64,000 bases of DNA from Microbacterium sp. T32 (GCF_001619615.1 NZ_LQQP01000016.1:186001-250000); one strand, 5' to 3'. Shown: positions 26,678 through 36,607, counted from the stretch's first letter. A program made the numbers and translations. The notes: generated from the letters alone by a model not told the origin.

Positions 26678-29600
26678 GTGTCGAGCCAGGTGACGGGCGT
26701 CGGTACTTCGAGCGAGGGCGAGTTCGGCGCGAACGAGTGGCTCGTGGACGAGCTCTACGAACAGTTCAAAGTCGACAAGCACTCCGTGGACAAGGCCTGG
26801 TGGCCGATTCTGGAGGCGTACCATCCGGTCGTCGACGGAGCCGGCGACGCCGCCGCAGCGCCCCCGTCCCCGCCTACGGCGGCGCCGGCCGAACCGAAGC
26901 CCGTGACCGCACCCATCCCGGTGGTCGGTCAGGCTCCCGTGGCGCGCACCACGGCCAAGCCGGCAAAGCCGCAGCCGATCCCCGCGCAGGCCCCCAACGC
27001 CGCGCCGTCGGCGAATGCGGAGAGCACCGAGGAAGACCGCGTCACCGTCCTCAAGGGGATGCCGAAGGCTCTCGCGAGCAACATGGACGACTCGCTCACG
27101 GTCCCCACCGCGACCAGCGTCCGGACGATCCCGGCCAAGCTGATGATCGACAACCGCATCGTCATCAACAACCACATGTCGCGGACGCGCGGCGGCAAGG
27201 TCAGCTTCACGCACCTCATCGGGTGGGCGCTCATCCAGGCGCTCAAGGAGTTCCCGAGCCAGAACGTCTACTACGCCGAGATCGACGGCAAGCCCTCGGT
27301 CGTGGCCCCAGCTCACATCAACCTCGGCATCGCGATCGACATGCCCAAGCCGGACGGCACGCGAGCACTGCTGGTGCCCAGCATCAAGCGCGCCGACACG
27401 CTGACGTTCGGTGAGTTCCTCGCCTCCTACGAAGACCTCGTCCGTCGCGCGCGCTCCAACAAGCTCACGCCCGGCGACTTCCAGGGCACGACCATCTCGC
27501 TGACGAACCCGGGCGGCATCGGCACCGTCCACTCGGTCCCCCGCCTCATGCGCGGCCAGGGCGCGATCATCGGCGCGGGCGCGCTCGAGTACCCCGCCGA
27601 GTTCCAGGGCGCGAGCGAGCGGACGCTGAACGAGCTGGCGATCGGCAAGACGATCACCCTCACCAGCACCTACGACCACCGCGTGATCCAGGGCGCCGGC
27701 TCGGGCGAATTCCTGAAGAAGGTGCACGAGCTTCTCATCGGGCAGCGCGGTTTCTACGACGACATCTTCGCGGCGCTGCGCATCCCGTACGCGCCGATCC
27801 ACTGGGCCGCCGACATCAGCGTCGACCTGTCCGAGCGCATCGACAAGAGCGCCCGCGTCCAGGAGCTCATCAACTCCTTCCGCGTCCGCGGCCACCTCAT
27901 GGCCGACATCGACCCGCTCGAGTACGTGCAGCGCACGCACCCCGACCTCGAGATCGAGTCGCACGGGCTGACGTTCTGGGACCTCGACCGCGAGTTCGTC
28001 ACCGGCGGCCTCGGCAACAAGCGCGTGGCGAAGCTCCGCGACATCCTCGGCGTGCTCCGCGACTCCTACTGCCGCACGCTCGGCGTCGAGTACATGCACA
28101 TCCAGGACCCGGTGCAGCGTCAGTGGTTCCAGAGCAACGTCGAGGTGAAGTACACCAAGCCCGGCCACGACGAGCAGCTGCGCATCCTGTCGAAGCTCAA
28201 CCAGGCCGAGGCCTTCGAGACGTTCCTGCAGACGAAGTTCGTCGGCCAGAAGCGCTTCAGCCTCGAGGGCGGCGAGTCGCTCATCCCGCTGCTCGACCAG
28301 ATCCTCCAGGGCGCGGCATCCGCCGGCCTCGACGGCGCCGCGATCGGCATGGCCCACCGCGGACGCCTCAACGTGCTCACCAACATCGCCGGCAAGACCT
28401 ACGGCCAGGTGTTCCGCGAATTCGAGGGCGCCGTCGCCGTGGGCAGCAAGCGCGGCTCGGGCGACGTGAAGTACCACCTCGGTACCGAGGGCACGTTCGT
28501 GGGCGACTCCGGTGCGGAGCTCCCCGTGTACCTCGCCGCGAACCCGTCGCACCTCGAGACCGTCGACGGTGTGCTCGAGGGCATCGTGCGCGCCAAGCAG
28601 GACCGGAAGCCGATCGGCACCTTCTCCTGGCTGCCGATCCTGGTCCACGGTGACGCGGCCTTCGCCGGCCAGGGCGTCGTCGTCGAGACGCTGCAGATGT
28701 CCCAGCTGCGCGGGTACCGCACCGGCGGCACGATCCACGTCGTGGTCAACAACCAGGTCGGCTTCACGACCACCCCGACCGACGCCCGCAGCTCGGTGTA
28801 CGCGACCGATGTCGCCAAGACCATCCAGGCCCCGATCCTGCACGTCAACGGCGACGACCCCGAGGCCGTCGTGCGCGCCGCCGACCTGGCGTTCCTCTAC
28901 CGCGAGGAGTTCCACCGCGACATCGTCATCGACCTCGTCTGCTACCGCCGCCGCGGTCACAACGAGGGCGACGACCCCTCGATGACGCAGCCGCTGATGA
29001 CGAACCTCATCGAGGCGAAGCGCTCGGTGCGCCGTCTGTACACGGAATCGCTCGTCGGACGCGGTGACATCACCGAGGACGAGTACGAGCAGGCCAAGCA
29101 GGACTTCCAGAACCGTCTGGAAGTCGCCTTCGCCGACACCCACGCGGCCGAGACCGGGGCCACCCCGGTCGTCTCGACCGACGCGGCGGACGACGTCGTC
29201 GTCGTCGGGGCGCCCGAGACCACGGGTGTGTCGCGCGAGGTCGTGCACCACATCGGCGACGCGTTCGTGAACAAGCCGGACGGCTTCACGGTGCACAACA
29301 AGCTCCAGCAGTTGCTCGAGAAGCGTCTCGACATGAGCCGCAACGGCGGGATCGACTGGGCCTTCGGCGAGCTGCTCGCCTTCGGTTCGGTGCTGATGGA
29401 GGGCACGCCCGTGCGTCTCGCCGGTCAGGACTCCCGTCGCGGCACCTTCGTGCAGCGCCACGCGGTGCTCCACGACCGCAACAACGGTCAGGAATGGCTG
29501 CCGCTGGCGAACCTCAGCGAGAACCAGGGCCGCTTCTGGGTGTACGACTCCCTGCTGAGCGAATACGCCGCGATGGCGTTCGAGTACGGCTACTCGGTCG

Positions 29601-30373
29601 AGCGCGCGGACGCCCTCGTGCTGTGGGAGGCCCAGTTCGGCGACTTCGCCAACGGCGCCCAGTCGGTCATCGACGAGTTCATCTCGTCGGCCGATCAGAA
29701 GTGGGCGCAGCAGTCGAGCGTCGTGCTGCTGCTCCCCCACGGCTACGAGGGTCAGGGTCCCGACCACTCGTCCGCCCGCATCGAGCGCTACCTGCAGATG
29801 TGCGCGCAGGACAACATGATCGTCGCCCGCCCGTCGACCCCGGCGTCGTACTTCCACCTGCTGCGCCGCCAGGCGTACCAGCGCCCCCGTCGCCCGCTCA
29901 TCGTGTTCACGCCGAAGGCCATGCTGCGTCTGCGCGGCGCGACGAGCCCGGTCGAGGATTTCCTCGAGGGACGCTTCGAGCCGGTGTTGGACGACGACCG
30001 CGGCATCGACCGCGGCGCCGTCAAGCGCGTGCTCCTGCACGCCGGCAAGATCCACTGGGACCTGCGCGCCGAGCTCGACAAGAACCCCAACCCCGAGATC
30101 GCCCTGGTGCGCCTCGAGCAGTACTACCCGGCTCCGGTCGAAGAGCTGAACCGGGTGCTCGAGACCTACCCGAACGCCGAGCTCCTGTGGGTTCAGGACG
30201 AGCCCGAGAACCAGGGCGCCTGGCCGTTCATCGCGCTCGAGGTCGCCGATCAGCTCGGTGGGCGCGGCATCCGCGTGATCTCCCGCGCAGCCGCCGCCTC
30301 GACGGCCACCGGATCGCCGAAGGTGCACGCGAACGAGCACGCCGCCATCATGAAGGCCGCGCTCTCGCTCTGA
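26678..30373 (+). CDS. kgd: Multifunctional 2-oxoglutarate decarboxylase / dehydrogenase E1-E2 fusion
   Basis: 1231 residues, the actinobacterial OdhA/Kgd architecture. The first 40 residues (NEWLVDELYEQFKVDKH) resemble the E1o N-terminal helix. A Pro/Ala-rich linker follows. Residues about 120-360 form an E2o-type acyltransferase core without a lipoyl domain, ending in TYDHRVIQGAGSGEFL with the catalytic His. From about residue 370 comes the thiamine-diphosphate E1o part (AHRGRLNVLTNI, GDAAFAGQGVV, LVCYRRRGHNEGDDP, GHEGQ-like GYEGQGPDHSSARIER). It runs the 2-oxoglutarate step of the TCA cycle with lipoylated E2p and Lpd encoded elsewhere. Its activity is probably tuned by an FHA protein (OdhI/GarA type) not in this window. 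Confidence 0.96.
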   Translation: MSSQVTGVGTSSEGEFGANEWLVDELYEQFKVDKHSVDKAWWPILEAYHPVVDGAGDAAAAPPSPPTAAPAEPKPVTAPIPVVGQAPVARTTAKPAKPQPIPAQAPNAAPSANAESTEEDRVTVLKGMPKALASNMDDSLTVPTATSVRTIPAKLMIDNRIVINNHMSRTRGGKVSFTHLIGWALIQALKEFPSQNVYYAEIDGKPSVVAPAHINLGIAIDMPKPDGTRALLVPSIKRADTLTFGEFLASYEDLVRRARSNKLTPGDFQGTTISLTNPGGIGTVHSVPRLMRGQGAIIGAGALEYPAEFQGASERTLNELAIGKTITLTSTYDHRVIQGAGSGEFLKKVHELLIGQRGFYDDIFAALRIPYAPIHWAADISVDLSERIDKSARVQELINSFRVRGHLMADIDPLEYVQRTHPDLEIESHGLTFWDLDREFVTGGLGNKRVAKLRDILGVLRDSYCRTLGVEYMHIQDPVQRQWFQSNVEVKYTKPGHDEQLRILSKLNQAEAFETFLQTKFVGQKRFSLEGGESLIPLLDQILQGAASAGLDGAAIGMAHRGRLNVLTNIAGKTYGQVFREFEGAVAVGSKRGSGDVKYHLGTEGTFVGDSGAELPVYLAANPSHLETVDGVLEGIVRAKQDRKPIGTFSWLPILVHGDAAFAGQGVVVETLQMSQLRGYRTGGTIHVVVNNQVGFTTTPTDARSSVYATDVAKTIQAPILHVNGDDPEAVVRAADLAFLYREEFHRDIVIDLVCYRRRGHNEGDDPSMTQPLMTNLIEAKRSVRRLYTESLVGRGDITEDEYEQAKQDFQNRLEVAFADTHAAETGATPVVSTDAADDVVVVGAPETTGVSREVVHHIGDAFVNKPDGFTVHNKLQQLLEKRLDMSRNGGIDWAFGELLAFGSVLMEGTPVRLAGQDSRRGTFVQRHAVLHDRNNGQEWLPLANLSENQGRFWVYDSLLSEYAAMAFEYGYSVERADALVLWEAQFGDFANGAQSVIDEFISSADQKWAQQSSVVLLLPHGYEGQGPDHSSARIERYLQMCAQDNMIVARPSTPASYFHLLRRQAYQRPRRPLIVFTPKAMLRLRGATSPVEDFLEGRFEPVLDDDRGIDRGAVKRVLLHAGKIHWDLRAELDKNPNPEIALVRLEQYYPAPVEELNRVLETYPNAELLWVQDEPENQGAWPFIALEVADQLGGRGIRVISRAAAASTATGSPKVHANEHAAIMKAALSL

Positions 30374-30388
30374 CCCCGAAGGACGCAG

Positions 30389-30413
30389 GGGCTCGGTCGT
30401 GATGACCGGGCCC
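30389..30413. terminator. Hairpin between kgd and the convergent esterase gene
   Basis: GGGCTCGGTC (30389-30398) pairs with GACCGGGCCC (30404-30413) with one G-T wobble and a 5-base loop. TTCGTCGTTCT follows on the plus strand. It probably terminates kgd. Confidence 0.55.
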
Positions 30414-30462
30414 TTCGTCGTTCTCCGAACGACCGACGGCGAAAAGCGATCGAGCTCCGGAC

Positions 30463-31764
30463 TCAGGATGCCGGCGCGGCGAGGCCGAGTGTGGAGGCCA
30501 GGGCGGGAATCGCGAAGGTGAGGCTCTTGTCGAGCGCCTCGCCCGTGTGACCGGCTCCATCGACGATGTGGGTCAGGACGCTGAACCCGGCCGCCTGCGC
30601 CGCCTGGGAGTTCGCGAGCTGCCCCGGACCGTACGTGGTGTCGAGGCTCCCCCAGGTGAAGATGGCGGTGTGCCCGGCGTAGCTGCCGGCGGGAGCCGCG
30701 GCCATGATCACCGAGGGCTTGTTCGCCTGGAAGGCACCGGCGTCGCCGCCGTAGACCTCCGCGACGGTCCGCTCGACGTGCTCGGATCCGGGGAACTCGT
30801 TCCCCATCACGTCGAGCAGGTTGCCCCAGGTCCCGGGGTACTTCGTGCCGTAGAGGGCAGCGCAGGAACCGCCGTTGGAGAAGCCGCCGATCGTCCAATA
30901 CCGGTGATCCGTGACGATGTTGAGGTTCTTCTCGGCCCACTGGGGCACCAGCTGATTGATGTAGGTCGCAACGGCACCGTACTTCGCCGAGTCGACGCAC
31001 GTGGGGTCTCGGTCGGGGGCCGTGAGCTGGTCGACCACGATCGCGATCGGGGCGAGCCCCTCGTGCTTCGCCGCGAACGCATCGAGCGCCTTGGCCAGGG
31101 CGGTGGGGTCCGGCGATCCGGGTTGCCCCATCATGAACACCAGGAGGGGCAGCGCCGGGGGGTTCGGCACCTGGGCCGCCGGCGGAAGGTAGAGTGACGC
31201 GTCTCGCGCGGAATACTGTCCCGTCGGGATCTTCGTGCTGCCCGTGAGGGCGCTCACCGACCCCTTCTCCGGCATGCTGGCCGGGGGCGCCCACGTCCGA
31301 TAGAGCGTCGCGGGATCGTTCGCCGTGGCATCGCGCTGCGGGAGGGTCGCGGGATCGAGAGCTTGCACGCCCAGGATCGCGGCGAGGTTGTGCGTCACCC
31401 CGTAGGAGGCGTTCACGCCCAGCGCCGCCGCGAACAGCGCGGCGAGGACCGTCACGACACCGACGATCCGACGCCCCCAGGGTCGGAGGCACACCCCGAC
31501 GACACCCACGGCCACGGCTCCGACGCCTCCCGCTGCCCAGACGGCGGCATGGACGGGGAGCAGACCGTCGAAGACCCCTCGGCCCTCCAGCACGTGCACC
31601 ACGATGTACGTGAGGAGTGCCGCGGTCACCGCGATGAGGAGCGTGCCCAGGAGGCGGCGCGGCGGCCACAGCAGAATCGCCAGGACACCGACGACGGCGA
31701 CCACGACGGTGACGAGGAGCAGCGGCGAGTCGATCAGCTCGAACGACAGGACGAACCGGTTCAC
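30463..31764 (-). CDS. Membrane-anchored esterase (antigen-85-like fold), partner of the aminoacyl-PG synthase
   Basis: 433 residues from a GTG that overlaps the stop of the upstream synthase gene (GTGA). The first 130 residues contain four hydrophobic segments; the rest is an extracytoplasmic alpha/beta hydrolase of the putative-esterase family (PF00756), with IGGFSNGG holding the nucleophile Ser, and DGAGHTGEAL near the end holding the His. Esterases paired with aminoacyl-phosphatidylglycerol synthases are known in other bacteria to remove the aminoacyl group again, so this enzyme may reverse the lipid modification made by its neighbour; that role is inferred from the coupling only. Confidence 0.8.
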   Translation of the reverse strand: MNRFVLSFELIDSPLLLVTVVVAVVGVLAILLWPPRRLLGTLLIAVTAALLTYIVVHVLEGRGVFDGLLPVHAAVWAAGGVGAVAVGVVGVCLRPWGRRIVGVVTVLAALFAAALGVNASYGVTHNLAAILGVQALDPATLPQRDATANDPATLYRTWAPPASMPEKGSVSALTGSTKIPTGQYSARDASLYLPPAAQVPNPPALPLLVFMMGQPGSPDPTALAKALDAFAAKHEGLAPIAIVVDQLTAPDRDPTCVDSAKYGAVATYINQLVPQWAEKNLNIVTDHRYWTIGGFSNGGSCAALYGTKYPGTWGNLLDVMGNEFPGSEHVERTVAEVYGGDAGAFQANKPSVIMAAAPAGSYAGHTAIFTWGSLDTTYGPGQLANSQAAQAAGFSVLTHIVDGAGHTGEALDKSLTFAIPALASTLGLAAPAS

Positions 31765-34283
31765 CGGCGCCCTCCCCACGCGCTCTTCGCGAGGGCGACG
31801 ATCTCACGACGCGAGGCGTCCGGCAGGTACGCGCGACCCACCGCCGCGCCGATCGCCGGCAGGTCGAGCGGATCCCGGTAGGCCAGGGTCAGCTCGCGGT
31901 AGCGCGGACGGAACTTGCCCTTGAAGCGGAAGAGGGAGGCGAAGCCGTACGCGGGCTCCAGCACCTCCGCGAGCCACCGCAGGAGAGCACGGAGAGGCGC
32001 CGGATCGGCGTCGCGGAGCGCCTCGGGCGACTCGGCCAGGGGGGCGCCGGAAAGGCTGAGCACCCCCGCCCCCTCCTCCTGCAGCTGCAGCGCGGCCTTC
32101 GCGATGAGGAACTCCATCATGCCGTTGGGGCCGTCGGTCCGACGCCGCATGAAATCGAGCGTCCACCCCGTGATGGCACCGTCGGTCCAGCTCGGCATCC
32201 AGCTCGTGACCGCCTCGATGCGTCCCTCGGGTCCGACCGCCAGGAGCAGGCGGACATCGAGGTCGCGCAATTCGTCGAGCGAGCCGAGGGTGAAGCCCAT
32301 CTCCGGAAGAGCCCGGTCGGCGACCCACTCCTCGTCGATCGCGATGACCTGTGAGGCCTGCGAGACGGTGAGGTCGTGCCAGCGCGTCCACACCGCGGTG
32401 TAGCCCTCCCGCTCCGCGCGAGTGAGCGGTTGACGCACCTTCTGCCACGCCTTCCCAGCGAAGGTCAGTCCGGGCAGGTCCATCACCGTCTCCACCCCGA
32501 CGGGTACGTTGCGCCAGCCGAGGGCGTCGAGGTCGGCGGCCGTGTCCTCGTGCACACTGTAGAAGGCGGGCGTCCAGCCGTGCTCGACGCAGAAGTCGGA
32601 GAACGTCCGCAGCGTCTCCGACCGACGGCCCTCCGGCACGAGCGGGTCCCCGACGGCGAGGGCGACGTCGCCCACGAGCCGGTACGCCACCGCGCACTCG
32701 CGGTCATCGGAGTACCAGTGCAGGTTGCCGGCCCACGTTCCCAGGAACCCGAGGGTGTCGCTGCCGCGTTGCAGCAGCTCCCGATAGAGACGCGTGTCGC
32801 CGGGATCGGGACGCTGGATCCGCCGGAACAACCAGAGGACGGCGGCGATGACGATGACCCAGAACAGCACGCCCACCCACTGGTACGCGAACAGCGCCGG
32901 TCCGTGGTGCGGGAACGTCGCGACCCCGGCGGGGTTCGTGTACGCGGGTGGGAGGAAGCGCCGCAGCGTCAGGAGGACGAGGTCGGGAACGGACGGGTCA
33001 CGGTCGAAGGACCGGCGCCCGAGCTCCTCGATGGCGAAGAACGTGGACGCGCACGCGACGAAGGCGACGCCGATGACGACGGCAACGGTGCGTGCCGCGC
33101 CGCGCGTCGCGAGCACCGGGAATTTGCGCCGCTGCAAGACAAGCACGATCGCCAGCACCAACGGGATCACGACCGTGGCGAGGGCCCACAGCACGTACTC
33201 CGCACCGCTGCCGTCGACCCATGGGTCGATACGCAGACGGCCGTTTATCAGCGAGATGACGGGGATGACGGCGGATGCCACGAGCGTGAGCACCGCGAGG
33301 ATCAGCGCCGCGCGGCGTCCGAGCCGCAGCCCCCATGCCGCGACGAGCATGAGGACGAGCGGGGTGACGGCCAACAACGCCGGGCCGAGCCCGCGGGTCA
33401 TCAGCAGCGCCACCTGCTCGTCGCACACCGACGAGGACATGCGACCGCACCGCGACAGCAGTTCATCGTCGTACTGGGTGTACGCATCCACGACCAGCGA
33501 GAGCGGGCCGCGACCGCCGCCGCTGATGAGGGCGACCAGCGGGCCGCTTCCCACGACCGCGACGACGAGCGCGAGCAGCGTCCGCGTCTCGCGGGTCGAG
33601 CCGCGATGCCAGGCGCGTCTCTCCCGGCCGCGGGCGAGGATCTCACCCACGACGAGACCGATGAGCGCGGCGCTGAGGCGGTACCAGGAGTCCGCGTCCC
33701 CGGCGTACAGCGCGAAGAGGGCGAGCGCGGCGAAACCGACGAGGCGCACCCGGCGGCGCCACAGCGTCGATGCGAAGGCCGAAGCGGCCATCACGACGCC
33801 CGCGATCGGCGTCGTCGGGTCGAGGACGGGCACCTCGGCGGCGATCACCGGGCGCAGGTCGGTCACCGCCCACGCCGCCGCGTGCAGTCCGATCCCGGTG
33901 AGCAGACCCGCGAGCCCGAGCACGGCCAGGAGGACCGCGGTCCGCCGCGACCCCAGCAGCCGCTCGGCATAAGCGAGCATCGTGACCGCCAGCACGGCCG
34001 ACACCACGGCGTCGATGGTCGAGTCCGGGATCACGAGGGCGGTGAGGAGCGTCCACCACCTCCCCGCCGCGAACGTCGCGAGGGGTCCGGCGCCCCAGAT
34101 GGACGCGTCCTCTCCCCAGAGCGACTCCGTGAGCGCGGCCGAAGTGAGGATGATCACCACGAAGGCGAACGAGACCGGGTGGGTTCGGACGTACCGCCCC
34201 GCCGCGCGGAGGAATGCGCCCGAACGCTCCCGGGTACGCCGACCGCGCCGGGAAACGGCGGGAGGGGCAGGGGCGTCGGACAT
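31761..34283 (-). CDS. MprF-like aminoacyl-phosphatidylglycerol synthase with membrane domain (DUF2156)
   Basis: 840 residues. The first about 500 hold a short rhomboid-like six-helix stretch and further membrane segments. The C-terminal about 330 residues are a DUF2156 tandem-GNAT catalytic domain (GDPLVPEGRRSETLRTF, GMMEFLIAKAALQLQEEG, ASLFRFKGKFRPRY), which transfers an amino acid from aminoacyl-tRNA to phosphatidylglycerol, making the envelope less anionic. Whether Lys or Ala is used cannot be read. Coupled by GTGA to an esterase. The ATG has a TAACAT box seven bases upstream, a probable leaderless start. Confidence 0.88.
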   Translation of the reverse strand: MSDAPAPPAVSRRGRRTRERSGAFLRAAGRYVRTHPVSFAFVVIILTSAALTESLWGEDASIWGAGPLATFAAGRWWTLLTALVIPDSTIDAVVSAVLAVTMLAYAERLLGSRRTAVLLAVLGLAGLLTGIGLHAAAWAVTDLRPVIAAEVPVLDPTTPIAGVVMAASAFASTLWRRRVRLVGFAALALFALYAGDADSWYRLSAALIGLVVGEILARGRERRAWHRGSTRETRTLLALVVAVVGSGPLVALISGGGRGPLSLVVDAYTQYDDELLSRCGRMSSSVCDEQVALLMTRGLGPALLAVTPLVLMLVAAWGLRLGRRAALILAVLTLVASAVIPVISLINGRLRIDPWVDGSGAEYVLWALATVVIPLVLAIVLVLQRRKFPVLATRGAARTVAVVIGVAFVACASTFFAIEELGRRSFDRDPSVPDLVLLTLRRFLPPAYTNPAGVATFPHHGPALFAYQWVGVLFWVIVIAAVLWLFRRIQRPDPGDTRLYRELLQRGSDTLGFLGTWAGNLHWYSDDRECAVAYRLVGDVALAVGDPLVPEGRRSETLRTFSDFCVEHGWTPAFYSVHEDTAADLDALGWRNVPVGVETVMDLPGLTFAGKAWQKVRQPLTRAEREGYTAVWTRWHDLTVSQASQVIAIDEEWVADRALPEMGFTLGSLDELRDLDVRLLLAVGPEGRIEAVTSWMPSWTDGAITGWTLDFMRRRTDGPNGMMEFLIAKAALQLQEEGAGVLSLSGAPLAESPEALRDADPAPLRALLRWLAEVLEPAYGFASLFRFKGKFRPRYRELTLAYRDPLDLPAIGAAVGRAYLPDASRREIVALAKSAWGGRR

Positions 34284-34290
34284 CGGGGGG

Positions 34291-34296
34291 ATGTTA
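34291..34296 (-). promoter_or_regulatory. -10 box TAACAT for the aminoacyl-PG synthase operon
   Basis: Minus-strand TAACAT ends seven bases before the ATG at 34283. The spacer is pure C/G with no ribosome-binding site. Confidence 0.45.
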
Positions 34297-34319
34297 CTCG
34301 GGGACTCTATGGGTGATTC

Positions 34320-35618
34320 TCAGTACCAGATGTCGAGGAGCGGCGTCGCCGCGGGGGCGAATGCCGCGTCGATCGCGGCCAGATCGTCGCCCGCACCGCG
34401 CACCAGCCCGGCGATGGCGAGTTCGGTCGCCCGGACGCCCCCGAGGAGGAGCGACGACAGCGACCCGACCGGCATCCACACCTCAGGCTCCCCATCGGTG
34501 CGCTCGACCGAGGCCTCCCCGTCCGCACCGATGCGGACCCGCCACGCTCCGTCGGCGATGCCCAGCCCGTCCTCGACGCCGATCACCAGATCGAGCGGGC
34601 CGGAATAGGCACGGGATGCCAGCGCCCCGGGCACGTCGAGGATACGGAGCCAGTGGTGGTCGGTGAGGGTGGCCGTGACCGCGCGCCGATCGGACACCAT
34701 CCACTGCACAGGCGGCACCGCGGGCTGGAGCTCCGCGGTCACCTTGCCGACCAGGTCGTGCTCGAGGGCGAAGCGCCAGAGGGCGGCGAGGGCCTCGTCA
34801 CCGTCGGCGAAGAGCGCGCGGATCTGCAGCTCGTGCTCGGTGTACTGCTCGCGCTCGGCGATCGTGTAGACGAGGACACCCCGCTCGACCCCGGCGGTAT
34901 CGGTGTAGGCCACGGCCCGGACCTTCTTGGCATCCGGAGCCTCCGGGGTCAGGCCCGCGATCCCGCGCCAGCGCCCGTCCCAGCCGGGCACCGCACCCGG
35001 GCGCTGCACGCGGATGCGTTCGTGCACGGCGGCCAGACGCGCGGTCAGACTCTCACGCGGGACGAAATCGAGACGCCCGGGCGCCACCGGACCCGTCCAG
35101 CGCACGCGGCGGGTGTCGACGGTCACGTCCGAGGCCCAGGCGGCCGGCGAGAACCCCCACCGCCCGTAGATCGTGGCCTCCGTGACGGTGAGTCCGGCCA
35201 GCGCGTATCCGGCGGCCGCGGCCGCCCGCAGTTCGCCGGTGAGCATCGCCGTGGCGATGCCGCGGCGGCGATGCGTGGGCGCGACCGTGACGGCGCTGAT
35301 CGACCACAGCGGGATCGTCCGGCCGGGCGACACCGTCAGCTCGCTCACCCACGAGTCGACCGTGGCCACGGGAGCGTCCGGCTGGTCGCCCGCACGGTCG
35401 TACACACCGATGAGGCGACGGCCGCGCAGGCCCTCTCGGGAGTTCTCGACCTGCTCCTTCGTCGGCTCCTCCCCGAGGAAGCCTCGGGCGACCGAGGAGA
35501 GAAACGCGGGAAACCTGTCTCCCTCGATGTCGACGAGGGCGTACTCCAGACCGGTGGCGGCGAGCGCCGCGGTCGATTCGGCGTCGAGAGGGGGCGTCGT
35601 GTTCTGCGCGGAGGCCAT
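34320..35618 (-). CDS. Eis-like GNAT N-acetyltransferase
   Basis: 432 residues from the ATG at 35618; the TAGGCT box six bases upstream selects it over the GTG just before. The Eis architecture is seen: a first GNAT domain with ISAVTVAPTHRRRGIATAMLTGELRAAA (acetyl-CoA loop RRRGIA) and YGRWGFSPA, a second degenerate GNAT domain in the middle, and a sterol-carrier-like C-terminal domain ending PLLDIWY with a terminal aromatic/carboxylate as in Eis. Such hexameric enzymes acetylate amines on lysines or aminoglycosides. Native substrate unknown. Confidence 0.88.
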   Translation of the reverse strand: MASAQNTTPPLDAESTAALAATGLEYALVDIEGDRFPAFLSSVARGFLGEEPTKEQVENSREGLRGRRLIGVYDRAGDQPDAPVATVDSWVSELTVSPGRTIPLWSISAVTVAPTHRRRGIATAMLTGELRAAAAAGYALAGLTVTEATIYGRWGFSPAAWASDVTVDTRRVRWTGPVAPGRLDFVPRESLTARLAAVHERIRVQRPGAVPGWDGRWRGIAGLTPEAPDAKKVRAVAYTDTAGVERGVLVYTIAEREQYTEHELQIRALFADGDEALAALWRFALEHDLVGKVTAELQPAVPPVQWMVSDRRAVTATLTDHHWLRILDVPGALASRAYSGPLDLVIGVEDGLGIADGAWRVRIGADGEASVERTDGEPEVWMPVGSLSSLLLGGVRATELAIAGLVRGAGDDLAAIDAAFAPAATPLLDIWY

Positions 35619-35624
35619 CACCCC

Positions 35625-35630
35625 AGCCTA
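35625..35630 (-). promoter_or_regulatory. -10 box TAGGCT, probable leaderless promoter of the Eis-like gene
   Basis: Minus-strand TAGGCT ends six bases before the ATG at 35618. It lies 34 bases downstream of the rsrA stop. Confidence 0.5.
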
Positions 35631-35664
35631 CGGATCACCGCCCTCGCGCGGGGAGTTCGCGGGG

Positions 35665-35907
35665 TCAGTGCGAGGCCTGCAGCGACCGCAGTCGCGCCAG
35701 CACCTGATCGCGCAGCTCGTCCGGGGCCGTCTCCTTGCACGCGCGGGCGACGACGTCGGTCAGGGTCCGTGCCACGAGCGCTTCGTTCTGGCATTCGGGG
35801 CAGTTCTCGAGGTGCTCGCGGATGTCGTTGTGCTCCGTCTTGCACACCTCGTTGCGGAGGTACTCCTCCAGATCACGCCGTGCCTTGTCGCAGCCGCAGT
35901 CGCTCAT
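35665..35907 (-). CDS. rsrA: Zinc-containing anti-sigma factor, RsrA/RshA type
   Basis: 80 residues with a ZAS-type zinc motif HLENCPECQ (His32, Cys36, Cys39) and further cysteines at 4, 6, 22 and 57. RsrA binds and inactivates SigR under reducing conditions; thiol oxidation forms a disulfide, releases zinc and frees the sigma factor. The ATG overlaps the sigR stop (ATGA), so sigma and anti-sigma are made in fixed ratio. Size and Cys layout fit the mycothiol-system anti-sigma subfamily. Confidence 0.93.
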   Translation of the reverse strand: MSDCGCDKARRDLEEYLRNEVCKTEHNDIREHLENCPECQNEALVARTLTDVVARACKETAPDELRDQVLARLRSLQASH

Positions 35908-36590
35908 TTCTTCACTCCCGTCGCGGCCTGGATGCCGCGCTCCTTCGCGTAGTCCGACAGCAGGTCACGCAGCAACCGCCTGCCGCGGTGCAGGCGGCTC
36001 ATGACCGTGCCGATCGGGGTCTTCATGATGTCGGCGATCTCCTGGTAAGCGAAGCCCTCGACGTCCGCGAGGTACACCGCCAACCGGAAATCTTCGGGGA
36101 TCGACTGCAGCGCGTCCTTCACGATGGATGCCGGCATGTGGTCGATCGCTTCGGCCTCGGCCGAACGGGCACTCGTGGCCGTCGTCGACTCGGCGCCGCC
36201 GAGCTGCCAGTCCTCGAGGTCGTCGATGGCGCTCTGGTACGGCTCGCGCTGCTTCTTGCGGTACGTGTTGATGTACGTGTTCGTCAGGATCCGGTAGAGC
36301 CACGCCTTGAGGTTGGTGCCCTGCGTGAAGCTCGACCAGGAGCCGAAGGCCTTCACGAAGGTCTCCTGCACGAGGTCGGCCGCGTCGGCCGGGTTCCGGG
36401 TCATGCGCATCGCCGCCGCGTACAGCTGATCCATGAAGGGCAGTGCCTGCTCTTCGAACTGTGCGCGGGGCTCCGCGTCGAGCGGACCCGTGGGTGCCTT
36501 GTCGTCCATCGACGGCAAGTCTACGTCGGGCGTGTCTTCGGCCCACCTCAGGGCTGAACCCAGAGCCGGACGTTCGAGAAGTGCGGTCAC
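35904..36590 (-). CDS. sigR: ECF sigma factor SigR/SigH of the thiol-oxidative stress response
   Basis: 228 residues from a GTG with GGGGA eight bases upstream; an in-frame ATG at 36509 could give a shorter form. Region 2 contains [20 protein letters not shown] and [20 protein letters not shown], nearly diagnostic for the SigR/SigH group; region 4 has [22 protein letters not shown]. It directs thioredoxin, mycothiol and protein-quality-control genes. Its own promoter matches the SigR consensus exactly, so it is autoregulated. The N-terminal 30 residues are variable. Cotranscribed with rsrA. Confidence 0.95.
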   Translation of the reverse strand: MTALLERPALGSALRWAEDTPDVDLPSMDDKAPTGPLDAEPRAQFEEQALPFMDQLYAAAMRMTRNPADAADLVQETFVKAFGSWSSFTQGTNLKAWLYRILTNTYINTYRKKQREPYQSAIDDLEDWQLGGAESTTATSARSAEAEAIDHMPASIVKDALQSIPEDFRLAVYLADVEGFAYQEIADIMKTPIGTVMSRLHRGRRLLRDLLSDYAKERGIQAATGVKK

Positions 36591-36607
36591 GTGTCATCCC
36601 CTTTCAG

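Noticed and set aside
30463..31764. Antigen 85-type mycolyltransferase
   Set aside because: The catalytic domain shares only the general esterase fold; there is no signal peptide of that type and no sign of mycolic-acid genes, and the coupling is to a lipid aminoacyltransferase.
26627..31807. Open frame of more than 1700 codons on the minus strand across kgd
   Set aside because: It is antisense to the clearly recognisable kgd gene, rich in Arg/Val/Asp low-complexity text, and arises from the GC-rich third positions of the true gene.
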